NCBI GenBank assembly: GCA_002335385.1
Contig: DCVK01000054.1
Location: 95,410-159,409, forward strand
Length of the DNA stretch: 64,000 nucleotides
Direction: 5' to 3'
DNA from: Candidatus Aminicenantes bacterium UBA2190
GTDB lineage: Bacteria > Acidobacteriota > Aminicenantia > UBA2199
In this document: in pieces, positions 1-8,096 of the stretch
Position numbering within the stretch: the stretch's first letter is position 1
How the letters are laid out: each line of letters opens with the position of its first letter
Program-made: the position numbers and the translations under genes
The notes under the pieces: model-generated
Told to the model about the DNA's origin: nothing
The model's input: the letters and a program-made list of their open reading frames with translations, nothing else
Database searches by the model: none

Positions 1-31
1 TTGGAATTTAAGTCTTCCTATTGCTTTTTCT

Positions 32-151
32 GACCGTCCACCGTAAACCGTCAACCGATTTCAGTTACTGACTCTCTTCCCCTGAACCTTGAACCGTCTA
101 CCTCAAACCAATTTCAATTGATGACAGCCACTGTCTACCGAAAACCGAGTT
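32..151. repeat. Degenerate heptamer tracts, left of the DUF3788 gene
   Basis: Three tracts with a 7-nt period: 32-59 (accgtNN-type units), 83-110 and 124-151. The first is roughly the reverse complement of the cggtNNN array at 642-676, so the small gene at 207-629 sits between inverted arrays. Nothing else is seen in bases 1-171. Confidence 0.7.
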
Positions 152-171
152 TGTTATTTTTGCATTATTCC

Positions 172-200
172 TTTACCATCCGCCACTTTGCCTATATAAT
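172..200 (+). promoter_or_regulatory. Sigma70-type promoter with -10 abutting the ATG
   Basis: TTTACC (172-177), a 17-nt spacer and TATAAT (195-200), then six bases to the ATG at 207. No ribosome-binding site fits in between. The expected transcription start falls on the start codon, predicting a leaderless mRNA. Confidence 0.7.
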
Positions 201-206
201 GACCCC

Positions 207-629
207 ATGAATCATCCCGCCCTGAACGACCCCAAGCAATATCCCTCCGATCCGGTCCTCGCCCGCCAGCTGGGCAAGGCCAAACCCGCCTGGAACGCCT
301 TCCTGACCCTGCTCAAGGGCGGTTATCCCCAGCTGCGCAGCGAGTGGCGCTACTACCACGACGGCAAGAGCTGGATGTTCAAGGTCAGCCGCCAGACCAC
401 AGCGGCATGCTGGGTCGCCGTGTGGGACAAACACTTCACCGTCGCCTTCTACCTGAACACCCGCGCCGAGGAGCTCATCCGCAACAGCTCCCTGGACAAC
501 GCCCTCAAGCAGGGCTTTCTCCATCCCGTCGAAGCCAACAAGTTCCGCTCCATCCGGGTCGAGGTGCGCAAGAAATCCGACCTGAACGCGGTCGAGGAAC
601 TGCTGGAGATCAAGTTGAAGGTGAAATAG
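207..629 (+). CDS. DUF3788-like protein
   Basis: A 140-residue soluble protein with no signal peptide or membrane segment. The middle part (Trp-Arg-Tyr-Tyr, then GKSWMFKVSR, then AFYLNTRAEE) resembles DUF3788 proteins, small proteins of unknown function often found in gut and environmental bacteria; this is recognition from memory. The start at 207 is supported by the promoter whose -10 ends six bases upstream, with no Shine-Dalgarno sequence. The gene stands alone between inverted heptamer arrays (32-59 and 642-683), so it may be a movable or recently inserted unit. No catalytic motif is evident. Confidence 0.65.
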   Translation: MNHPALNDPKQYPSDPVLARQLGKAKPAWNAFLTLLKGGYPQLRSEWRYYHDGKSWMFKVSRQTTAACWVAVWDKHFTVAFYLNTRAEELIRNSSLDNALKQGFLHPVEANKFRSIRVEVRKKSDLNAVEELLEIKLKVK

Positions 630-641
630 AGGAAGAGATCC

Positions 642-683
642 CGGTATACGGTGAACGGTTTGCGGTAGACGGCAAGAAAAAAG
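642..683. repeat. Heptamer array, right of the DUF3788 gene
   Basis: Five consecutive 7-nt units of the form cggNNNN (642-676) followed by an A-rich unit. It faces the inverted tract at 32-59. A further tract lies at 812-849. The rest of 684-936 is pyrimidine-rich on the plus strand, with no convincing gene. Confidence 0.75.
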
Positions 684-811
684 CAGAAGCAAACTAGCCG
701 GTCGTCCTTTCTTCCCTCATCACTGAACTCTTTCAGGCCTTTTCCCTCGGCCGTCAACCCAATGCCTCCTCTTCCCTCAAGCCCATAATCTTTCGCCCGG
801 TGTCTTCTTCC

Positions 812-849
812 TCCATCCACCGAACACTGTCCACCATCAACCGATTTCG
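812..849. repeat. Degenerate heptamer tract
   Basis: Five 7-nt units (tccatcc, accgaac, actgtcc, accatca, accgatt). The word is the one used at 32-59, in the same orientation. It lies downstream of the convergent gene ends at 629 and 937. Confidence 0.65.
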
Positions 850-936
850 TTCAATTCCTCCATCCCGCTGCCTCTTTACCTCTTCTTCACTTCCTCAAGC
901 CGATTGCCTGTCTGTTCCCGCTGGCTGCTTTCTTCC

Positions 937-3900
937 TCACCTGCTGAATACCACGCCGTTGCTCCAGTGGATGACCATGGCCCAGCCCTGGGGCGTGGCC
1001 TCGATGATCTGCCCCTGCGCCTGGCCTGCGGAGGCCCCGCTCCATGAGGCCTGAAGGCTACGCCCGTTGATCTTGCCCTTGCCGATCTCCCTCTGCCCCT
1101 CGACCTGCCAGGCGAAATCGTTTCCCTGCTGGCGGATCGAGTAGACCAGGCCGTTGCTGCCGCGCCAGGTTCCCGAGATGTCGTAGCGCTCGATGAGCGG
1201 CGGCGGCGGGGGCTGCAACCGGGGAGGCGGGGGCGGCGCCGGGCGATCCCGCCTGCGGGGAGGTTCAGGAGGGCGCTCCATTTCAGGGGCCGGTTCGGGA
1301 GGATGTTCCGCTTCGGGCGCTGCCCTGAAAAAGACCATGTCGTTGTTCCATTCGATGAGCAGCGCCCGCCCCTCGGGCGAGACCTCGGCCACCATGCCGC
1401 GAGCTTCGCCCGCCTCGGGCTCGCCCGACCATTCGACGGCCAGTTCGCGGCCGCGGATCGAGCCGCGGCCGACCTGGCGCATGTCGGTCCGCCTCCAGGT
1501 GAACTCCTCGCCGCGCTGCCTGATCTGGTATACCCCACCGCGATTGGAGTGCCATTCACCGCCGATGTCGATGGCCGGCCCGGCGTCTTCGTCCTCCTGG
1601 CCGGGTTCACCCTCCCGCCGGCGCTGCTCTTCCTCTTCCATGAGGCGCCGCTCCTCCACCTTGCTGCGCACACGGCGCAACGGCACCCGTTCGCGGTAGA
1701 CGGGGGCGCCCTTTTTGATGATCTCCAGGACCGGGAAGGAAATGAAGGTGGCGGTGGTCAGGGCCGGCTGCAGGCTGGCCGGAGTTTCGAGCACCGGTTC
1801 GGCCTGGTCCAGGCCGGGCTGCACCAGGATGTCGACGGTGCCCTCGGGACGGATGTCCAGCGCCTCCGGGTTGCGGGTCACCTTGAAGCGCAGCAGCAGC
1901 CGGCCGGGGTGGCTGCCGCTCTTGACCTTGAACGAGGCCGTGCCATTGGCGTCGGTCACCAGCTTGCGGACCGCGGGTTCGGGGGTCAGCATGCCCGGCC
2001 CCGATTCGGCCCGCACCTCGATCTCGACTCCGGCCTTGGCCGGGAGCAGGACCAGGCCATGCTCAAGGAGCAGCAGCGCCCCGTCGCCGCCGGCAAGAAC
2101 CGCTGACGGCGCGAAAACGCGCCGCTTCTGGCCGGACTTTTCCTGCACGATCTGGTGGGGCAGCTTGGCTTGCAGGTTTTTGTAACTGTTTTTATTGATC
2201 GGCGAAGCATCCGCGCTGGGCAGCACGACTCCCGCGGCGTGGAGGGCGTCCGCTTGCTTCTGGAACAACTGCAGCCGGCAGCGCGCCTCGTCGACCGCGG
2301 CGACGACCTGGCTGGTTGAATGCATGATCTCGGCGCTGGACGTCTTCACCAGGTTCGCGATGCGGACGGTGACGATCGCCTCTGTCGGCAGGCTGCCGCC
2401 GCCGCCTTGGGTCTGCAGCGCGGAATGGGAGCATTCCGCCCTGGCGACTCCCCGGTAAATGGTTTCGGCCAGGGCCGGCGACAGCTTTTCCTTGGCCTGG
2501 GGCAGATTCAAGCCGGGAGTGAGCAGGCGCGGGGACCGGGCGACGAGGTGCATGCCCCACTGGGAGGCCGGGATCAAGGCCGCCTGCATCTTGCCGTAGC
2601 CGGCGCCGCCGGGCGGGCCGGCCAGCGTGACCGTCTTGGGGGCCTGCAGCGGCTCCAGGTAGAGTTCTGTCGTGGTCGTGCCGTAAGCGACATTGGGCGG
2701 GGAATACAGGATGGGGACCTGCCTGGGAGTGAATGCTTCCATGTTGGGCGTAGCGCCGGTGAAGCTGTAGCCCGGCATGGCGGGCCGCAGCCAGATCTTG
2801 TGGAATGTCTTGACCGGCAGCTTGAAGTGGCCGTTGGCGTCGGCGCGGATGTAGCTCCAGCCCTTCCAGTTCGCCTTGGGTCCGAGCTGGGCCAGCTCGC
2901 TCGCCGTCAGGTTCTGCTCGATCTGGACGGTGTAGCCGGCGGGGGCGTAGAAGATATAGGCGTGCGGGATCCTGGCCCCGCTGAACGCCCGCACATTTCC
3001 TTCCAGGGGAGGTTGCGTGGGCGGGATCCCCGCCTCGTGCAGGAACTGGGCCAGCATGGCGGCCGTGTACCGCTCGGCCAGGGGCAGGGCCTTCTTCAGC
3101 GCTTCCTGGCGCTGGCTGCTGTTCCCATTCTCGGCGAGATCGTGATGCGGGTCGTCGGCATGGATCAGGTTCGCCAGCTGGTTGGCCATTTGTCCCACGG
3201 CCTGGGTCCCCTTGGCCTTGGTGAACAGGTAGACCCCCTTGGCGCTGCTGGCGTGAAATTCGTCACTGTCCCCCAGGCCGTCGGCTGCGTCCTCGTAGTC
3301 AGCGTGGCCGCCGATGAATTCGTCGTGCAGGTGCTGGGTCACGGAAAGGTCGGCCAGCAAATGCGCGGCCCAGCCCAGCTCGTAAAAAGCGCTGTCAAGC
3401 GCCGAGCGTTCCGGATATTGCAGGTTGCCGGCCCAGGCTTTTTGCGCGTCGAGGTAATGCTTCTTGCTGAGCTCGAGCCCCGAGGGGTATTGGGCCCGCA
3501 GGTCAGGAACGACATCGACGTCCAGGTCGATCAGGCCCAGGGTGAACTCGTGGGCGATCACCATGGTGACGATCCGCGCCAGGTAATCGGCGGCATTGGC
3601 GATGATGCTCCACGTGCTCAGGTCGAGGCCCTGGCCGTTGTTCAGGTTGTGATAGTGGTCGCAGCCGGCGGCGCACGTGAGATCGATATCCCAGCTGTCG
3701 ATGTCCACCAGGCCCCAGAAGGCCTCGAGGGTGAGGCGGATATAGATCCGGCCCTTGTGGGCGTCGGCATGCTTGGAGCCCGAGGCCAGGTGCAGAAGGT
3801 TGGGCTGCAGCAGCATGGACCAGTTTTCGTAGCCGTCATTCCTGAGAATGCCGATGGCATGCTGCAGGATATAGATGTGGGCACTGTGCATGTTCGCGCT

Positions 3901-4107
3901 GCCGGCCGCATAATCGAGGCTGGAAATGTAGCTGACATTGAATGGAGCGTTCTGGCCGTCGATCTTGCCCCAGGCGTTCTTGATCTCCGTCTGCACCTGG
4001 CCCGTGTTCCAGGCCAGGAGGTGCTGGCCGGGAATGACCGCCAGCCATGAGGCGGCCAGAAGAATAACAAGAAGGCCGATGTGCCTTCTGATCAGTTGGC
4101 TTCTCAT
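937..4107 (-). CDS. Secreted zinc-dependent phospholipase C/P1-nuclease-like protein with two C-terminal repeat domains
   Basis: A 1056-residue exported protein. Residues 1-33 form a signal peptide. The first 330 residues resemble the zinc-dependent phospholipase C/S1-P1 nuclease fold: a His after the mature N-terminus, then HEF, and LGWAAHLLADLSVTQHLHDEF followed by GGHADYE, i.e. the H-x3-D-type metal ligands. A central region (about 330-800) looks like Ig/carboxypeptidase-type beta domains and has no clear assignment. The C-terminus holds two copies of a domain of about 80 residues (GEW/GTW near its start, WNNDMVFFR/WSNGVVFSR at its end), joined by a proline-rich linker. The start has a GGGGGG ribosome-binding site. 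Whether the enzyme is active, and on what, is not shown. Confidence 0.55.
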   Translation of the reverse strand: MRSQLIRRHIGLLVILLAASWLAVIPGQHLLAWNTGQVQTEIKNAWGKIDGQNAPFNVSYISSLDYAAGSANMHSAHIYILQHAIGILRNDGYENWSMLLQPNLLHLASGSKHADAHKGRIYIRLTLEAFWGLVDIDSWDIDLTCAAGCDHYHNLNNGQGLDLSTWSIIANAADYLARIVTMVIAHEFTLGLIDLDVDVVPDLRAQYPSGLELSKKHYLDAQKAWAGNLQYPERSALDSAFYELGWAAHLLADLSVTQHLHDEFIGGHADYEDAADGLGDSDEFHASSAKGVYLFTKAKGTQAVGQMANQLANLIHADDPHHDLAENGNSSQRQEALKKALPLAERYTAAMLAQFLHEAGIPPTQPPLEGNVRAFSGARIPHAYIFYAPAGYTVQIEQNLTASELAQLGPKANWKGWSYIRADANGHFKLPVKTFHKIWLRPAMPGYSFTGATPNMEAFTPRQVPILYSPPNVAYGTTTTELYLEPLQAPKTVTLAGPPGGAGYGKMQAALIPASQWGMHLVARSPRLLTPGLNLPQAKEKLSPALAETIYRGVARAECSHSALQTQGGGGSLPTEAIVTVRIANLVKTSSAEIMHSTSQVVAAVDEARCRLQLFQKQADALHAAGVVLPSADASPINKNSYKNLQAKLPHQIVQEKSGQKRRVFAPSAVLAGGDGALLLLEHGLVLLPAKAGVEIEVRAESGPGMLTPEPAVRKLVTDANGTASFKVKSGSHPGRLLLRFKVTRNPEALDIRPEGTVDILVQPGLDQAEPVLETPASLQPALTTATFISFPVLEIIKKGAPVYRERVPLRRVRSKVEERRLMEEEEQRRREGEPGQEDEDAGPAIDIGGEWHSNRGGVYQIRQRGEEFTWRRTDMRQVGRGSIRGRELAVEWSGEPEAGEARGMVAEVSPEGRALLIEWNNDMVFFRAAPEAEHPPEPAPEMERPPEPPRRRDRPAPPPPPRLQPPPPPLIERYDISGTWRGSNGLVYSIRQQGNDFAWQVEGQREIGKGKINGRSLQASWSGASAGQAQGQIIEATPQGWAMVIHWSNGVVFSR

Positions 4108-4208
4108 TTTATTCCCCCCTGTTTTGCTGAAGTAGGCAGATCATATTTCGTTAAAAAACAATAATCAACCCCCCAAGGCCCCAAACAGGAAGGATGAGCC
4201 TGGTGATG

Positions 4209-4327
4209 GCTCGCGGTGGACGGCAAAAGGAAAGGACGGACTCAGTGAAGAGTGCTAGGTGATGAGGGAAGCAGCGACGACGAGTTGTTTTGCTTTTGCC
4301 TTTTTCCTGCCCTCTGCCGGCAACCGT
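4209..4327. repeat. Facing heptamer tracts between convergent/tandem gene ends
   Basis: A tract at 4209-4235 (gcggtgg, acggcaa, aaggaaa) faces an imperfect inverted tract at 4286-4327 (gttttgc, ttttgcc, tttttcc, tgccctc, tgccggc). It occupies the space between the promoter side of the large secreted protein and the 3' end of the next minus-strand gene. Confidence 0.55.
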
Positions 4328-4372
4328 ACAGCAAGTTCATTTTTTCTTCTTTCCTGCCGGACGTCGTCCGTC

Positions 4373-5089
4373 TTACGCCTTCGCCATCCAGTAGAGCAAT
4401 GCGCCGGCGATGAGCAGTACCAGCAAGAGGGATGCGATCAGCGCCGTGCGCCGGGTGGCGCGCCGGCGGGCCAGGGCATAATCGGCTGCCAGGGTCTCGT
4501 CGAACGCCAACAATGCCCCTTCGATCTGCAGCAGCCATGCCTCGAGGCGCGCCCATTGCCGCCAGGAAGCGAGCAGCCAGAGCAGGGGCCCGCCCGCAGT
4601 CAGGAAAAGCAGGTTCACCAGCCGCCCGGCAAACTCCGGGTTCATGGTCAGGTAGGCCAGCTGGTAAATCTGCCATGCCAGCGCCGGGGTGGCACCCAGC
4701 AGCATGGCCAGCGCCGGCCGCCGCCGGCGCCAGAGCTCCAGGTCGGCGGCCAGGCTTTGGCAAAGGGGGAGTGCGGCGCTTTCCCGGGGCCAGCTCGCGC
4801 TCCAGGCGACCTGCAGGAACCCCAGTACAACGGCCAGCAGCGAAAAACCGAGCACGCCCCAGGCCGCGGCGCTGAAACGGCCGGTGAACAGGGGGAAGGC
4901 GGCCCCCAGAAAAATAAGCGCGCCAACCTTCAGCCAGCCGTCAAAACGGATCCGGCGCCGCAAACGCTCCGCCTCGGCCTTGCCCTGAGCGGGGGCGGTG
5001 GGCAGGACGTTGGCCTGCCCGGGAGCTTCTCCGGCCAAGGCTTTCTCCTTTCGCCATAATTCCTGCAGATCATCTTGTTGCGTGCTCAT
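4373..5089 (-). CDS. Membrane protein downstream of ECF sigma factor (possible anti-sigma factor)
   Basis: A 238-residue protein: a polar cytoplasmic N-terminus of about 50 residues, then about five hydrophobic segments (roughly 52-70, 75-95, 128-147, 158-180, 218-236). The chosen ATG at 5089 lies one base after the sigma-factor stop codon, and its ribosome-binding site (GAGGAA) is formed by the last two sigma-factor codons, so translation is coupled. The arrangement is typical of an ECF sigma factor followed by its membrane anti-sigma factor, but I see no zinc-finger anti-sigma motif. The role is inference from position. Confidence 0.6.
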   Translation of the reverse strand: MSTQQDDLQELWRKEKALAGEAPGQANVLPTAPAQGKAEAERLRRRIRFDGWLKVGALIFLGAAFPLFTGRFSAAAWGVLGFSLLAVVLGFLQVAWSASWPRESAALPLCQSLAADLELWRRRRPALAMLLGATPALAWQIYQLAYLTMNPEFAGRLVNLLFLTAGGPLLWLLASWRQWARLEAWLLQIEGALLAFDETLAADYALARRRATRRTALIASLLLVLLIAGALLYWMAKA

Positions 5090-5090
5090 T

Positions 5091-5609
5091 TTATTCCTCA
5101 TGGGCTCCCAGCATCTCCTTCAGCCGCTTGCGGATGCGGTGCAAGCGCACACCCACCGCGTTGGCGCTGATGCCGGTGACCACGGCGATCTCTTCATGAC
5201 TGCACTCCTCCAGCCACAGGTAGGCCAGCGCCCGCTCGCCCGGCTCAAGCCGGGCCAGTGCCCCGTGCAGGGCCGAGCGGCGCCGGTCCTGGCGCCCCCC
5301 GGGCTGCGGGGCCGGGTCGGCCACGTTGTCCGCCCGCTCCAGCGGATCGGGACTTGGGCGCCGGAAGCGCCCGCGCAGGAAGGTCAGGGCGGTGTGCAGC
5401 GCCACCTGGTACATCCAGGTGCTGGCCTTGGAGCGGCCGGCAAAGCCGGCCAGCGAGCGCCACCACTGCAGGCGGATCTCCTGCTCCAGGTCGGCCGTGT
5501 CCTCGCCGGGCGGGGTATAGAGCCGGGCCACGGCCGGGGCGATGCGGCCGTGTCGGGCCAGGAGGCCCAGGAAGGCCTCTTCCCTTTGCTTGTCAGCGTC
5601 TTGCGCCAT
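5091..5609 (-). CDS. RNA polymerase sigma factor, ECF family
   Basis: A 172-residue sigma-70-family protein. Residues 10-80 match region 2 (DLEQEIRLQWWRSLAGFAGRS, then WMYQVALHTAL). Residues 115-168 match region 4, with helix-turn-helix HEEIAVVTGISANAVGVRL. It would direct RNA polymerase to a specific promoter set and is probably controlled by the coupled membrane protein downstream. A TAGAAT-type -10 box (5616-5621, minus strand) ends six bases before the ATG, so this gene may also start as a leaderless transcript, although AGGGG in that spacer could act as a weak ribosome-binding site. Confidence 0.85.
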   Translation of the reverse strand: MAQDADKQREEAFLGLLARHGRIAPAVARLYTPPGEDTADLEQEIRLQWWRSLAGFAGRSKASTWMYQVALHTALTFLRGRFRRPSPDPLERADNVADPAPQPGGRQDRRRSALHGALARLEPGERALAYLWLEECSHEEIAVVTGISANAVGVRLHRIRKRLKEMLGAHEE

Positions 5610-5653
5610 GCCCCTATTCTACGCCGTGGCCTGCCGCACCGGAAGTCCCGGGC

Positions 5654-5920
5654 TCAGGAAATGAAAAAAATCGCCAGCCCCAGCAGCAGCCCCATCGCCA
5701 CGCTGACACCAAGCACCAGGCGCGTGCGCTGTGCCATGGGCTGCGGCTTGCGCAGCACCAGCCACAGGATCAGCGCCGCCATGGCCCCGCCGCCCAGGTC
5801 GTCGCCCCCCACTCCCGTCTTGGTGATGATCCCGGGGTGCAGATAATAGACCAGGGCGGCGAAGGCCAGCAAGGCGGCCACTCCGCCCCCGAGCAGCCAG
5901 GAACGCGTGTTTTCTTTCAT
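5654..5920 (-). CDS. Small two-to-three-helix membrane protein
   Basis: An 88-residue protein with hydrophobic segments near 8-27, 42-56 and 66-87. GGAGGA lies just upstream of the ATG. It sits 44 bases upstream of the ECF sigma gene on the same strand and may be part of the same unit. No family is recognised. The 300-plus bases upstream (5921-6435) hold no gene I can support. Confidence 0.6.
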   Translation of the reverse strand: MKENTRSWLLGGGVAALLAFAALVYYLHPGIITKTGVGGDDLGGGAMAALILWLVLRKPQPMAQRTRLVLGVSVAMGLLLGLAIFFIS

Positions 5921-6435
5921 GGATCCTCCTTTCGCTCCGCAGCCCCTTCCGGCAGGCGGCGTTCACCCCATGAGTCGCCGCCGGGGCCTTGTTGCTTACA
6001 TTTTATTTTCAATGAAATTGTTTTGGGCAAGCGAAAAATAACAGGTAGCAGCCAGTAGTCAACAGGAAGAAAAGATCTTTGGCCTGGATCCAGAATTTGT
6101 CGGTCTAGTCATCGGTAATGGATCATGGAGCATGGGCATGGCGCTGCAGGTGCGGGGCGCAAGGCAGAGACTGGAACGAAGTGAGAATCCAAAGGACGGG
6201 CAAGGGCTGTTGTTTCGGTGTTACGGTCGCGAACGGTCCGGACTTTTCTTGACGGAGCGGCGGCGCGGGGGTAAAATGATTCGCCGTGTTTACAGGCAGA
6301 GCCGCCCGGCGCGGCACGCCCAGGTCGACCTCGATGCCGGCAGGCTTCACCTTCAGCGGCACGCGCTTCGATTTTTGCTCCGATTCCCGGGCAAAACAGG
6401 CGTCTTGAATGGTTAATGCGATCAAGGAGGAATGC
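5921..6435. other. Long intergenic region without a supported gene
   Basis: About 515 bases between divergent genes. Open frames on both strands here lack ribosome-binding sites and recognisable protein features. A stretch at 6034-6070 looks like a weak 7-nt-period tract. It probably contains the promoters of both neighbours, but I could not place a clear -35/-10 pair. Confidence 0.4.
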
Positions 6436-6477
6436 ATGGGTTGTGTTGCTAACCGCCCCCTCCAGGGGGGGCATACA

Positions 6478-7740
6478 ATGAAGCGGCGGCTGTTGCCTGC
6501 TGCCGCTGTCTTGCTGGCTACGGCGGGATGGCTCGCGGGACAGGCAATGAACGCGCGCATCGACGGCTACGTCCAGGACGAGGAGGGGCGCTTCCTTGCC
6601 GGCGTCGAGGTGACGGCCATCAATGTGGTCAACAACGCCGAGACGAAAGCGGTCAGCGAGAAAGGGACCGGGGGATTCCGATTCCTCGGCCTGGCTCCGG
6701 GAACCTACCAGGTCAGCTGCGACCTGGAGGGATACGAATCGTACGCAGCCGGCGGCATCCGCCTCTCCGCCGGCCAGTCGACCACCCTGCGCGTCAAGCT
6801 CAAGCGCCTGCCCGGCAACGAAGCCCCGCCGCCTGTGGCCGAGCCCCTGGAGGACGCCGTGGGCCCCTGGAAAAAATGGCAGGTCGAGCTGGCCATCGGC
6901 GGATTCGCCAATGAGCCCGTTGACCTGAACCTTTTTGTCGAGCGCAACCTATGGCTCACCAAGGAGCGTTATTTCCTGTACATGAAGGATCCACGCTTCG
7001 TCCAGATTAACTTCATTGCCGGCGGCTGGGGAGTCATCCATGAACTGTCCAACAGGTGGCCGCTGACCTTGCGCCTGCGCCTGCGCGTCAACCCCACGCT
7101 TTCGTGGGCCGTTGGCATTGATTGGACCGATGAGCAGCGCCGATCCCACTACCTCAAGGGCGTCGCCTTCAGCCATCCCGATACCGGGACGCGCTTCGAT
7201 GTTGAAAACGAGATCAACGGCTTCCGGCTGGGGCTGAAAACCCTCTTCCCCCATCTGGGAGCGCAGACCACCCTGCCGATCAACTCTTTCATGAACCTCG
7301 CGGGCTTCCTCCATGCCGGTTGGGCGTTCGTCGAATGCCGCCATGCCTCGACGCGCCGCTTCCAGGACGGATTTACCGGCGAAGACCGCCTCTACGAGGT
7401 CGCCATGAGCGGCAAGGGAAACGGCCCGGGTTTGGAAGGCGGGGCCAAGTTCGAGTTTACCCTGTGGCGCGGCCTCGGCCTCTTCGTCGAGGGCGTCTAT
7501 CAGTGGTTCCGGGTGCGCGACGTGAACGGCGAGCAGTTTTCATCCGAGACCATCCTGGATGAGGGAGCGCCCACGCCCGGCGCCGCGGTTAGCGAGACCA
7601 GAAAGGGCCGCTGGCGCGTCACCGACAACGCCATTGCCTGGCCGTTGATCCCGCCCGCCGCTATGGCCGAATTCTACCGGCCGTTCTCCCTCGACCTCGG
7701 CGGCATCGGCTTCCGCATCGGCCTGCTTTTCCGTCTCTAG
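6478..7740 (+). CDS. Secreted protein: carboxypeptidase regulatory-like domain plus outer-membrane beta-barrel
   Basis: 420 residues from the ATG at 6478. A signal peptide (MKRRLLPAAAVLLATAGWLAGQA) is followed by a carboxypeptidase-regulatory-like domain (about 25-110; GYVQDEEGRFLAGVEV, then DLEGYES). The rest (about 130-420) has alternating aromatic/hydrophobic strands ending in FRIGLLFRL, typical of an outer-membrane barrel. An alternative ATG at 6436 has a better ribosome-binding site (AAGGAGG, 5-nt spacing) but would put 14 extra residues before the signal peptide. The N-terminal domain is close to that of the small protein at 32722-33099. Its ligand is unknown. Confidence 0.7.
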   Translation: MKRRLLPAAAVLLATAGWLAGQAMNARIDGYVQDEEGRFLAGVEVTAINVVNNAETKAVSEKGTGGFRFLGLAPGTYQVSCDLEGYESYAAGGIRLSAGQSTTLRVKLKRLPGNEAPPPVAEPLEDAVGPWKKWQVELAIGGFANEPVDLNLFVERNLWLTKERYFLYMKDPRFVQINFIAGGWGVIHELSNRWPLTLRLRLRVNPTLSWAVGIDWTDEQRRSHYLKGVAFSHPDTGTRFDVENEINGFRLGLKTLFPHLGAQTTLPINSFMNLAGFLHAGWAFVECRHASTRRFQDGFTGEDRLYEVAMSGKGNGPGLEGGAKFEFTLWRGLGLFVEGVYQWFRVRDVNGEQFSSETILDEGAPTPGAAVSETRKGRWRVTDNAIAWPLIPPAAMAEFYRPFSLDLGGIGFRIGLLFRL

Positions 7741-7865
7741 GGCTGAGGACGGAACTTGTTGCTGTGCAATTAGGGTAACAGCGGAGTCAGGGTTTGATAA
7801 CAGTCATGGCTGCCATTCAATGATTCTTTTCGGAAATCGCCCTTCAAAATAAGAGGGTTCCGGGG

Positions 7866-8081
7866 ATGGTGCTTGACGTTGTGGCTTTGGTGACATCAAT
7901 TGGATCCTGGCGACGGGAGAGGCTGACCTGTCCGGGAACGCTCCATCACGTGATGAACCGGGGAATGAACGGCGAGACCATCCTTCCAGGGGATGAAGAC
8001 AAAGAGATATTCCTGGAGCATCTCTCCAAATCGGCTTTCTATTTGTCGTCCCTCCAGCCTCTTGCCCCTTGCCTTGTATAA
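7866..8081 (+). pseudogene. N-terminal relic of a RAYT/IS200-like transposase
   Basis: The frame contains LTCPGTLHHVMNRGMNGE followed by an acidic stretch (GDEDKEIFLEHL). This is the conserved N-terminus of REP-associated tyrosine transposases (Y1 family; the HHVMNRG-type strand). It then loses similarity and stops after 71 codons. The HUH and catalytic-Tyr parts are missing. Similar relics lie at 11475-11570, 19344-19415 and 30315-30374. Confidence 0.7.
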
Positions 8082-8090
8082 CGCTATCAT
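8062..8090 (+). promoter_or_regulatory. Promoter for membrane protein, leaderless type
   Basis: TTGCCC (8062-8067), 17-nt spacer, TATCAT (8085-8090), then six bases to the ATG at 8097. The same TTGCCC-17-TATCAT arrangement precedes the methyltransferase gene at 34804. Confidence 0.65.
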
Positions 8091-8096
8091 CCCATG

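Noticed and set aside
2320..4050. Long plus-strand open frame opposite the secreted PLC-like gene
   Set aside because: No ribosome-binding site, Gly/Arg/Val-rich composition typical of a shadow frame, and the minus-strand frame has a signal peptide and metal motifs.
6123..6560. 145-codon minus frame in the 5921-6435 gap
   Set aside because: No ribosome-binding site, no recognisable domain, overlaps the start of the barrel gene.
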